A stretch of DNA of 5,395 nt from Methylophilaceae bacterium (GTDB lineage: Bacteria; Pseudomonadota; Gammaproteobacteria; Burkholderiales; Methylophilaceae), in the NCBI GenBank assembly GCA_009926525.1, contig RFOR01000050.1, positions 1 to 5,395 of the forward strand, in the 5' to 3' direction. The position numbers and the translations under genes are program-made. Below are positions 1 to 5,395 of this stretch, piece by piece (position 1 is the first letter of the stretch; each line of letters begins with the position of its first letter). The notes below the pieces were generated by a model. That model ran no database searches. It was not told the DNA's origin and saw only the letters and a program-made list of their open reading frames with translations.

Positions 1-1426
1 GATCGGTCGTCAAGCCAATGATTTGCGCAGAATTGAGCGCCTGCAGCGTGAGCGTGTTCAGGGCGTTGAGGCTCTCCGTCGTGAGCGCGGCTACGGTGGC
101 TGTGGTCAGGCTCGCTATTTGTGCGGTGCTCAGGACCGCTACGTTGGCTGTTCCCAGAGCATTTAGCTGCGCCGTGTTCAGGGCAACGGTTTGTGCAGTT
201 TTGAGCTCACCACGCCCGCGGCAACTTGGGCATGGCTCACAAAGAATATGCGCCAAACTTTCACGCGTCCGTTTACGCGTCATTTCCACCAAGCCCAAAG
301 CAGAAAATCCACTCACACTAATTCTTGCGCGGTCTTTTTCTACGGCACGCTTGAGCTCATTCATTACAGCTTCACGCTGACTATCTTCATCCATATCAAT
401 GAAGTCAACAATGATGATGCCACCAAGATTGCGAAGCCTTAGTTGGCGTGCGATGCATTGAGAAGCTTCTAGATTCGTTTTAAAAATGGTGTCTGATAAA
501 CTCTTCCCGCTCACAAAACCGCCAGTATTCACATCCACAGTGGTAAGCGCTTCAGTTTGATCAAATATCAAATAGCCGCCGGATTTAAGCTCCACTTTGC
601 GTGACATGGCCTTTTCAATTTCTATTTCCACGTTGTACATGTCGAATAATGGGCGCTCGCCTTGATAATGCTCAAGACGAGTCACTGCGCCAGCTGCATA
701 AAGCTCTGCAAACTCAGACAGTTTTTGGAAAGTCTCTCTCGAATCCACTACAATGCGGTCAGTTTTTTCATTCACCACATCACGTAATATTCGCATCGGC
801 AAATTCAAGTCTTGGAATACCAAAGAGCGTTCAGAAGCGCCATGACTAGCGGCTTGAATATTGCTCCATACCTTATCCAAATAAGCGATATCAGCTAACA
901 GTTCTTCGTCGCTTGCTGTTTCAGACATGGTGCGAATAATGTAACCTCCCGCATGATTTTCAGGCAAAAGACCAATTAAACGATCACGCAAAATTTCGCG
1001 TTCCGCTTCATCTTCAATGCGCTGAGAAACGCCAATGTGATCTTGTTGTGGTAAGTAAACGAGGAAACGACCTGCGATACTGATTTGCGTGGTAAGGCGA
1101 GCGCCTTTGGTACCGATAGGCTCTTTCACAACTTGCACCATCAAAGGCTGACCTTCGTGCAATACCTCTTGAATAGTTTTTTCCTGATCGGTATTGGTGC
1201 ACTCCAGCACATCCGCCACGTGCAAAAAGGCGGCGCGTTGCAAACCAATTTCCACAAATGCTGACTGCATGCCCGGCAATACACGGCAGACCGAACCACG
1301 GTAAATATTACCCACCAAGCCCAATGAAGTGCTACGTTCAATATGTAACTCTTGGACGATGCCTTGCTCGACAATCGCCACCCGCGTCTCCTGCGGGGTG
1401 ACGTTGATTAAAATCTCTTCACTCAT
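1..1426 (-). CDS. rng: Ribonuclease G, 3'-incomplete, with an aberrant repeat C-terminus
   Basis: Endoribonuclease of the RNase E/G family, which in E. coli matures the 16S rRNA 5' end and decays some mRNAs in the cytoplasm. The ATG at 1426..1424 opens MSEEILINVTPQETRVA, closely matching the E. coli RNase G start. An S1-like domain lies around residues 35-120, a 5'-sensor Arg165-Thr166 follows, and the metal-binding Asp298 (TTVDVNTGG) and Asp341 (VDFIDM) are 43 residues apart, as in RNase E. The Zn-link cysteines are Cys399 and Cys402 (CPSC). From about residue 415 the expected C-terminal subdomain (CYEI... in E. coli) is absent, and 61 residues of octapeptide repeat run off the window without a stop. 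The gene starts 40 bases after maf on the same strand, so the two are probably cotranscribed. A weak ribosome site (AGTGAG) precedes the ATG. Identity up to residue 414 is near certain; the end is suspect. Confidence 0.95.
   Translation of the reverse strand, partial: MSEEILINVTPQETRVAIVEQGIVQELHIERSTSLGLVGNIYRGSVCRVLPGMQSAFVEIGLQRAAFLHVADVLECTNTDQEKTIQEVLHEGQPLMVQVVKEPIGTKGARLTTQISIAGRFLVYLPQQDHIGVSQRIEDEAEREILRDRLIGLLPENHAGGYIIRTMSETASDEELLADIAYLDKVWSNIQAASHGASERSLVFQDLNLPMRILRDVVNEKTDRIVVDSRETFQKLSEFAELYAAGAVTRLEHYQGERPLFDMYNVEIEIEKAMSRKVELKSGGYLIFDQTEALTTVDVNTGGFVSGKSLSDTIFKTNLEASQCIARQLRLRNLGGIIIVDFIDMDEDSQREAVMNELKRAVEKDRARISVSGFSALGLVEMTRKRTRESLAHILCEPCPSCRGRGELKTAQTVALNTAQLNALGTANVAVLSTAQIASLTTATVAALTTESLNALNTLTLQALNSAQIIGLTTD
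2..205 (-). repeat. In-frame octapeptide (24-bp) coding repeat array
   Basis: Read on the minus strand in the rng frame, a leucine falls at every eighth codon (low coordinates 203, 179, 155, 131, 107, 83, 59, 35 and 11). Units resemble L-x-T-A-Q-[ILV]-x-A, for example LNTAQLNA and LSTAQIAS. The first unit, LKTAQTVA at 182..205, is mostly native RNase G sequence that happens to fit. About seven further units and a partial one reach the window edge. The units are degenerate at DNA level. Composition shifts: positions 1-180 are 60% GC (108/180) against 51% (92/180) for 201-380. Leu codons are CTG or CTC in 10 of 12 cases, against about 6 of 42 in the RNase G part. From memory, similar repeats occur in very large secreted or surface proteins of Proteobacteria; that parallel is unverified. 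Confidence 0.85.
1379..1400 (-). other. Short GC-rich hairpin in the early rng coding region
   Basis: On the mRNA strand, CACCCCGC (1400..1393) can pair with GCGGGTG (1385..1379), with one bulged base, around a seven-base loop AGGAGAC. The loop resembles a ribosome-binding site and lies six bases before an in-frame GTG (codon 16). The encoded residues NVTPxETRVA are conserved in RNase G, so the codons are constrained by protein function and the fold may be accidental. Confidence 0.3.
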
Positions 1427-1466
1427 CTCAACTCACTTTGGTATTTTTAATTCTTAATTTTTTGCA

Positions 1467-2057
1467 TTATAAAATGCGAATTCCTGCTTGAAATAGCAGC
1501 TGTGAGGTTTCATAGATGGGCAATCCCATCACACCTGAGTAGCTACCTTCAATGCGCTTAATCAGCGCGCCAGCTAAACCTTGGATGCCATAAGCGCCGG
1601 CTTTGTCACGTGGCTCGCCTGTGGCGATATAGGCCAAAATCGTTTCATCAGACAGTTTCGTCATCTCAACTTGAGTCGTTGAAATCGCCACCTTCACCCC
1701 CTCATGTGTGGCGACAGCAATCCCCGTATGCACTTCGTGGCATCGGCCTGACATGCTAGATAGCATCTGAAAAGCTTCGTCATCATTTTGCGGCTTGCCT
1801 AATATTTTTCCATCTAAGCTTACCGTGGTATCTGCCGCTAAAACAGGATAAATAGGCGCTGATTTGGCAATTAAAACATCATAACAAGCTTGTGCTTTTT
1901 CTGCCGCAAGACGCAATACATATGTTTCTGACTGTTCATTGAGTAGCGGAGTTTCATCAGTATCCGAAGGCAAGATAATAAACTCGACACCAATTTGTTG
2001 AAGCAATTCAGCACGCCTTGGAGAGCGTGAGGCCAGATAAATCATATTGAGATGCAT
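1467..2057 (-). CDS. maf: Maf-family nucleoside triphosphate pyrophosphatase (dTTP/UTP type)
   Basis: Cytoplasmic house-cleaning enzyme that hydrolyses dTTP, UTP and modified pyrimidine nucleotides to monophosphates. Numbered from the ATG at 2057, it shows the family signature YLASRSPRR (residues 7-15), Asp76 in AADTTV, the KP pair at 88-89, DKAGAYGIQG (151-160) and SYSGVMGLP (172-180). The AYGIQG form matches E. coli YhdE (dTTP/UTP pyrophosphatase) rather than the m7GTP-preferring YceF branch. The product is 196 residues, normal for the family. Three in-frame ATGs exist, at 2069, 2057 and 2045. I chose 2057 because AGGAAAAG lies directly before it, while the 2069 ATG has only A-rich sequence upstream. 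The 2045 ATG (MIYLAS) fits the family N-terminus equally well. rng follows 40 bases downstream, as in the E. coli yhdE-rng pair. Family assignment is very secure; the start is moderately so. Confidence 0.95.
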   Translation of the reverse strand: MHLNMIYLASRSPRRAELLQQIGVEFIILPSDTDETPLLNEQSETYVLRLAAEKAQACYDVLIAKSAPIYPVLAADTTVSLDGKILGKPQNDDEAFQMLSSMSGRCHEVHTGIAVATHEGVKVAISTTQVEMTKLSDETILAYIATGEPRDKAGAYGIQGLAGALIKRIEGSYSGVMGLPIYETSQLLFQAGIRIL

Positions 2058-2102
2058 CTTTTCCTGCATTTTTTAATGTTTCATTTTTCAGAGTCGAGAA
2101 GA

Positions 2103-2131
2103 ATACTAACTGAAGCCGACATATCTACCAA
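2103..2131 (-). promoter_or_regulatory. Candidate sigma-70 promoter for maf-rng
   Basis: On the minus strand, TTGGTA (2131..2126) and TAGTAT (2108..2103) each match the sigma-70 consensus at 4 of 6 positions and are 17 bases apart. Transcription would start near 2096, giving a leader of about 40 bases before the chosen maf ATG. The wider spacer 2058..2213 separates divergent maf and nudJ. For the rightward gene I see only TAAAAT at 2182..2187, with no well-spaced -35. AT-rich spacers produce such matches by chance, so this is tentative. Confidence 0.35.
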
Positions 2132-2213
2132 CAAACAAATCATAAATATAAGCCTTGCTGGTTTACTCAGCCTGCTAGCGGTAAAATGTCGTTTTAAGCT
2201 TTAAAGTATCTCA

Positions 2214-2657
2214 ATGATTTGGAAACCCAACACCACTGTTGCCGCCATTATCGAACAAGACGGCTGTTTTTTAATGGTGGAAGAAAATACTGCTGAAGGC
2301 ATTCGTATCAATCAGCCCGCAGGCCATTTAGACGAAGGCGAGACAATTCTGCAAGGCGTGACGCGAGAGACGCTCGAAGAGACTGCTTACGACTTTACGC
2401 CTACAGAATTATTGGGCATTTATCATTGGCAACGCCCAGCCAAAGATATTACCTACTTGCGCTTTGCCTTTATTGGTAAGCTTGGAGCACATCATCCTGA
2501 ACGTGCTTTAGATGATGGTATTATTCGCGCAGTTTGGATGAGCGCTGATGATTTGCGTGCAAGCCACGCCATCCATCGCAGTCCGCAAGTATTAAAATGT
2601 GTAGAAGATTATTTGGCTGGTAAGCGTTTTCCTTTAACTCTACTTTCTCATCTGTAA
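2214..2657 (+). CDS. nudJ: Nudix hydrolase, NudJ-like pyrophosphohydrolase
   Basis: A 147-residue Nudix-fold hydrolase aligning end to end with E. coli NudJ (YmfB, 153 residues), which hydrolyses thiamin-pathway pyrophosphates such as HMP-PP and, less specifically, nucleoside di- and triphosphates. The start [20 protein letters not shown] mirrors [20 protein letters not shown] of NudJ, followed by NQPAGHLD. The Nudix box spans residues 37-59: Gly37, Glu43, Arg51-Glu52 and the metal-binding Glu55-Glu56 are all present, but the canonical late glycine is Ala58 and the hydrophobic position after RE is Thr53. The C-terminal RSP and GKRFPL segments also match NudJ. No convincing Shine-Dalgarno precedes the ATG, but the protein alignment supports this start. 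mnmA follows after 32 bases, the pairing also seen in E. coli, so cotranscription is likely. The exact substrate is not determined by sequence. Confidence 0.9.
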   Translation: MIWKPNTTVAAIIEQDGCFLMVEENTAEGIRINQPAGHLDEGETILQGVTRETLEETAYDFTPTELLGIYHWQRPAKDITYLRFAFIGKLGAHHPERALDDGIIRAVWMSADDLRASHAIHRSPQVLKCVEDYLAGKRFPLTLLSHL

Positions 2658-2689
2658 AACAAAAGCTCATTTATAAAGCAAAAGAATTT

Positions 2690-3784
2690 ATGAAAAACAA
2701 AAGAGTTGTCGTTGGCCTTTCTGGTGGGGTGGATTCCTCAGTCACTGCTTTGCTGCTCAAGCAACAAGGCTATGACGTGGTAGGCCTATTCATGAAAAAC
2801 TGGGAAGACGACGACACCGACGAATACTGCTCATCCAAACAGGATTTAATTGATGCAGTTTCCGTTGCGGACAAAATCGGCATTGAAATCGAAGCTGTAA
2901 ATTTCAGTAAAGAATATAAAGAGCGCGTATTTCAAAACTTCTTAGATGAATATCAAGCAGGCCGAACGCCTAATCCAGATATTTTGTGTAATGCCGAGAT
3001 TAAATTCAAAGCTTTTTTAGATCATGCCATGGGCTTAGGCGCGGACTTAATCGCCACAGGGCATTATGCACAAGTACGCGAAAATCCATTTGAAGCGGGC
3101 AAATATCAACTGCTTAAAGCCGAAGATGGCAGCAAGGACCAAAGCTATTTTTTACATCGCTTGAATCAAGCACAGCTTTCAAAAACGCTATTCCCACTAG
3201 GCCATTTACTTAAACGTGAAGTAAGAGAAATCGCGCGCAAAGCAGGCCTAGCCACCAGCGAAAAAAAAGACTCCACCGGCATTTGCTTTATCGGTGAACG
3301 CCCATTCCAAGAATTTTTAAGTCGCTATTTACCACGCGAACCGGGCGAAATGAAAACACCTGATGGCAAGGTGGTAGGGAAGCATGATGGTTTGATGTAT
3401 TACACACTAGGTCAACGCCAAGGATTGAAAATTGGTGGCTCAAGAGAGAGCAATGGCGAGCCCTGGTTTGTTGCTCAAAAAGACATGAAAAATAATGTAT
3501 TGATTGTAGTGCAAGGTCATGAACACCCTCTCCTACTCAATGATGGTTTACAAGCTGGCCAAGTGCATTGGATTAGCGGTGAACAGCCCAGAACCAATTG
3601 GGTATACGCAGCAAAAACGCGCTATCGTCAGCTAGACGCACCATGTGAAATTGAACGTCTAGGCAATGATTTTGTAGAGATTAAGTTTGGTCAAAAACAA
3701 TGGGCAATTACACCTGGCCAATCAGCCGTTGTGTATGAAAGCAACGTCTGTTTGGGCGGCGGAATTATTACTGGGTCTATTTAA
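2690..3784 (+). CDS. mnmA: tRNA-specific 2-thiouridylase MnmA
   Basis: Catalyses ATP-dependent 2-thiolation of the wobble uridine U34 in tRNA Lys, Glu and Gln, taking sulfur from a cysteine-desulfurase relay; a cytoplasmic enzyme. At 364 residues it is close to E. coli MnmA (368). The ATP PP-loop [10 protein letters not shown] is at residues 9-18, followed by [10 protein letters not shown]. The two catalytic cysteines are Cys100 ([12 protein letters not shown]) and Cys199 ([10 protein letters not shown]). GHYAQV (124-129) and KDQSYFL (149-155) are the usual nucleotide- and tRNA-contact segments, and [10 protein letters not shown] lies near 241-250. The C-terminal beta-barrel ends PGQSAVVY...GGGIITGSI. 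The ribosome site is weak (AAAGAATTT before the ATG), but the start matches the family. It probably shares a transcript with nudJ. The stop codon overlaps that of the convergent transferase gene. Nothing essential is missing. Confidence 0.98.
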   Translation: MKNKRVVVGLSGGVDSSVTALLLKQQGYDVVGLFMKNWEDDDTDEYCSSKQDLIDAVSVADKIGIEIEAVNFSKEYKERVFQNFLDEYQAGRTPNPDILCNAEIKFKAFLDHAMGLGADLIATGHYAQVRENPFEAGKYQLLKAEDGSKDQSYFLHRLNQAQLSKTLFPLGHLLKREVREIARKAGLATSEKKDSTGICFIGERPFQEFLSRYLPREPGEMKTPDGKVVGKHDGLMYYTLGQRQGLKIGGSRESNGEPWFVAQKDMKNNVLIVVQGHEHPLLLNDGLQAGQVHWISGEQPRTNWVYAAKTRYRQLDAPCEIERLGNDFVEIKFGQKQWAITPGQSAVVYESNVCLGGGIITGSI

Positions 3785-4395
3785 GCCTTAGGCGGCACTG
3801 TTCCTGCAATTGAAGCGCGGGAAGCAAGTGAAGCATCAAGTCTTGCTAAATTTGGGTAACGATTATCCAAGTCAAGCTTGCTGCCAAAGCGTAAATCCAA
3901 ATAACCCAATACGCAAACTATGGCGATGTCGGCTAAGCTAAAGGTATCTGCGACACAGAATTTGTTCTGGCCTAAATCATCATTAAGCACCTGCAAGCCA
4001 CGCTCAACTTTAGTCCATTGTTTGTTAATCCAGCTTAGGTCTTGTAAGTTTTCTGGGCGCCGTTGCTCTAGCATTACAGCAACACCCGCATCACAAACAC
4101 CATCCGCCAAAGACTCCCAGCGTTTAACTTGAAACCTAAGCTTGGTATCCTGCGGAACGAGGTGGGAAACTGGCGTGCGCTGATCTAGGTAATCAACAAT
4201 CACGCTTGAATCATATAAACTCTCACCGTCGTCCATAATCAACACTGGGATTTTACCTAGGGGATTATGCTTAAACACAGAACAGTCTGGATCAGCCAAT
4301 ACAACTTGCTCCAAATCAATCGCAATACGTTTTTCAGACGCAACAATACGAACTTTGCGCGCATAAGGGCTAGTGAGTGAGTATAAAAGCTTCAT
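3781..4395 (-). CDS. Glutathione S-transferase-like protein, YibF type
   Basis: A 204-residue protein with the glutathione S-transferase fold, collinear with E. coli YibF (202 residues) down to the shared C-terminal PPKA. The thioredoxin-like N-domain covers about residues 1-75: [17 protein letters not shown] carries Ser9-Pro10 at the usual active-site turn, NPLGKIPVL (44-52) holds the cis-proline Pro50, and the glutathione-binding DSS is 62-64. The helical C-domain includes SLADIAI (153-159), with the Asp156 N-capping box. The true substrate of YibF-type proteins is not established, so conjugation, peroxidase or a purely binding role are all possible; cytoplasmic by lack of a signal peptide. 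The gene lies convergent to mnmA, overlapping by four bases, and divergent from nadC. No strong Shine-Dalgarno is visible (GAAACAGATTAC before the ATG). Family assignment is secure; function is open. Confidence 0.92.
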   Translation of the reverse strand: MKLLYSLTSPYARKVRIVASEKRIAIDLEQVVLADPDCSVFKHNPLGKIPVLIMDDGESLYDSSVIVDYLDQRTPVSHLVPQDTKLRFQVKRWESLADGVCDAGVAVMLEQRRPENLQDLSWINKQWTKVERGLQVLNDDLGQNKFCVADTFSLADIAIVCVLGYLDLRFGSKLDLDNRYPNLARLDASLASRASIAGTVPPKA

Positions 4396-4427
4396 GTAAT
4401 CTGTTTCACTTTTCTAAAAGCGCTATC

Positions 4428-4457
4428 GAGACATCTTTAGCGGATTCTCATTATAAT
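4428..4457 (+). promoter_or_regulatory. Candidate nadC promoter with perfect -10 box
   Basis: TATAAT at 4452..4457 is a full sigma-70 -10 match. GAGACA at 4428..4433 (4 of 6) sits 18 bases upstream as a possible -35. The expected start of transcription is about 4464-4465, at the second in-frame ATG of nadC. The -10 overlaps the first ATG (4456), which such a transcript would not contain. Confidence 0.45.
4450..4455 (-). promoter_or_regulatory. Candidate -10 box for the divergent transferase gene
   Basis: ATTATAAT (4450..4457) is a perfect palindrome, so the minus strand also reads TATAAT at 4455..4450. Leftward transcription would begin near 4443, leaving a leader of about 48 bases before the transferase ATG at 4395. 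No good -35 is visible on this strand (only poor matches around 4473-4480), so this half is less certain than the rightward one. Confidence 0.35.
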
Positions 4458-4464
4458 GGAATTT

Positions 4465-5346
4465 ATGAACGAACTAATCAGCAAGCGATTATTGGCAGAG
4501 ACTATCAAGGCTAATGTAAATGCCGCCATCATTGAAGATTTGAGCGGTACTGGTACTGATGCCAAGGACTTCACTGCGAAACTCATCGCGCCTAACCTAC
4601 TTGCTGAAGCCAGCATTATTTCTCGTGAAGCTGCAGTGATTTGTGGAATCCCTTGGGTGGAAGAATGCTTTAAGCAAATCGCGCCTAGCATTACTATCTT
4701 TTGGCAAGTCAAAGAAGGTGAATCAGTCAAATCCAATCAAACGCTTTGCACGCTAAAAGGCCAAGCGAATGAAATGCTAAGTGCCGAGCGTTGCGCTTTA
4801 AACTTTTTGCAAACCCTGTCGGCAACAGCTACCGCAACCAAGCAATATGTTGAAGCCATTAGCGGCACCAAGGCCCACATTTTAGATACGCGCAAAACCA
4901 TTCCTGGCTTACGCATTGCGCAAAAATATGCGGTGGCCGTTGGCGGTGGCTTAAATCAACGCATCGGACTTTACGACGGGATTTTGATTAAAGAAAATCA
5001 TATTGCCGCAGCATGCAGCATTGAGGCAGTGCTTGCAGAAGCCAATAAAATTGCGGCTCAACAGGACAATCATTTAAGCATCCAAATTGAAGTGGAAAAT
5101 TTAGCGGAATTAGAAAGTGCATTAAATGCAGGCGCAACATTAATCCTTCTGGATAACTTTGACACATGCATGCTTAAAGCCGCTGTGGCGCTCAATTGCA
5201 ATCGCGCCATTCTTGAAGCTTCTGGCGGGATTGATCTATCAAACGTGAGAGATGTTGCGCTCACTGGCGTAGATAGAATTTCTATCGGCAGTCTCACAAA
5301 AAACATTCAAGCCATCGACCTTTCAATGCGCTTTTCAAATATTTAG
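4465..5346 (+). CDS. nadC: Quinolinate phosphoribosyltransferase (decarboxylating)
   Basis: Converts quinolinate and phosphoribosyl pyrophosphate to nicotinate mononucleotide, CO2 and pyrophosphate in de novo NAD synthesis; cytoplasmic, usually a dimer. Numbered from the upstream ATG at 4456, it has EDLSGTGTDAKDFTAKLI (27-44), SAERCALNFLQTLS (109-122) with Arg112, LDTRKTIPGLR (143-153), KYAVAVGGG (157-165), LIKENH (177-182) with Lys179, IEVEN (211-215), LLDNF (231-235), EASGGI (254-259) and SIGSLTK (276-282). Length (293-296) equals E. coli NadC (297). At residue 168 the GGGxNHR motif reads GGGLNQR, Gln for His. I chose the ATG at 4465 because GGA lies four bases before it and a perfect -10 box overlaps the ATG at 4456; the longer start remains possible. 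No nadA or nadB is in the window. Identity is very secure. Confidence 0.97.
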   Translation: MNELISKRLLAETIKANVNAAIIEDLSGTGTDAKDFTAKLIAPNLLAEASIISREAAVICGIPWVEECFKQIAPSITIFWQVKEGESVKSNQTLCTLKGQANEMLSAERCALNFLQTLSATATATKQYVEAISGTKAHILDTRKTIPGLRIAQKYAVAVGGGLNQRIGLYDGILIKENHIAAACSIEAVLAEANKIAAQQDNHLSIQIEVENLAELESALNAGATLILLDNFDTCMLKAAVALNCNRAILEASGGIDLSNVRDVALTGVDRISIGSLTKNIQAIDLSMRFSNI

Positions 5347-5357
5347 TTTTTTGAATG

Positions 5358-5395
5358 CTAAAACATAATAAGCCTATGTGTTTTAGGGTTTATTT
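5358..5395 (+). terminator. Possible weak terminator after nadC
   Basis: CTAAAACA (5358..5365) pairs perfectly with TGTTTTAG (5379..5386) around a 13-base loop, starting 12 bases after the nadC stop, and is followed by GGTTTATTT at the window edge. The stem is AT-rich and the T-tract is interrupted and cut off by the window end, so efficient intrinsic termination is uncertain. Confidence 0.35.

Noticed and set aside
1..181. CRISPR-like array from the regular 24-bp spacing
   Set aside because: Units are contiguous with no spacers, differ from one another at DNA level, and keep a continuous reading frame, so this is a coding repeat.
18..380. 120-codon open frame on the plus strand
   Set aside because: It is antisense to the rng frame and its repeat array. 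Its Val/Ala/Arg-rich translation reflects the 24-bp periodicity read backwards, and it resembles no family I know.
601..849. 82-codon plus-strand open frame
   Set aside because: It lies wholly within and antisense to conserved RNase G coding sequence, with no ribosome site or recognisable product.
1014..1374. Two minus-strand open frames of 62 and 77 codons inside rng
   Set aside because: They are out of frame with the conserved S1-domain coding sequence of RNase G and resemble nothing; shadow frames.
2155..2187. Rightward promoter TTGCTG ... TAAAAT before nudJ
   Set aside because: The spacer is 21 bases, too long for sigma-70, and the alternative TTTACT at 2162 leaves only 14. I could not support a specific pair.
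3920..4132. 70-codon plus-strand frame opposite the transferase gene
   Set aside because: It is antisense to the conserved helical domain of the transferase homologue, with no independent coding evidence.
4437..4736. 99-codon minus-strand frame overlapping the nadC start
   Set aside because: It is antisense to conserved NadC sequence and would collide with the transferase promoter region; no recognisable product.
5070..5306. 78-codon minus-strand frame inside nadC
   Set aside because: It is opposite the conserved VEN, LDNF and SIGSLTK motifs of NadC; a shadow frame.

Overview
The window looks like a housekeeping stretch of a betaproteobacterial chromosome, most like Methylophilaceae/Nitrosomonadales. 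This is an inference from protein similarity and the moderate GC content; no rRNA or other taxonomic marker is present. Six protein genes fill almost all of it. No tRNA, rRNA, CRISPR array or insertion sequence was found, and no stretch over 300 bases lacks a gene.

Layout: a leftward pair, maf (nucleotide pyrophosphatase) then rng (RNase G), runs off the left edge. A roughly 155-base divergent spacer separates maf from a rightward pair, nudJ (Nudix hydrolase) then mnmA (tRNA 2-thiouridylase). mnmA meets a leftward YibF-like glutathione S-transferase gene tail to tail, and both stop codons come from one TTAA. A short divergent spacer, carrying a palindromic -10 box, separates the transferase gene from rightward nadC (quinolinate phosphoribosyltransferase). 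A weak hairpin follows nadC at the right edge.

The genes do not form one pathway. Maf and the Nudix enzyme both hydrolyse nucleotide-type pyrophosphates, RNase G and MnmA act on RNA, NadC makes the NAD precursor, and the transferase homologue is of unknown substrate. The maf-rng and nudJ-mnmA pairings also occur in Escherichia coli.

The striking feature is at the left edge. The RNase G frame is normal through the Zn-link cysteines and about ten residues beyond. It then continues, in frame, into a GC-rich array of eight-residue repeats (LxTAQxxA type) in place of the usual C-terminal subdomain of about 70 residues. The last native RNase G residues (LKTAQTV) happen to match the repeat. The junction is therefore either a real recombination or fusion event, or a chimeric contig or clone end formed at short similarity. 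The sequence alone cannot decide, but I lean towards a chimera.
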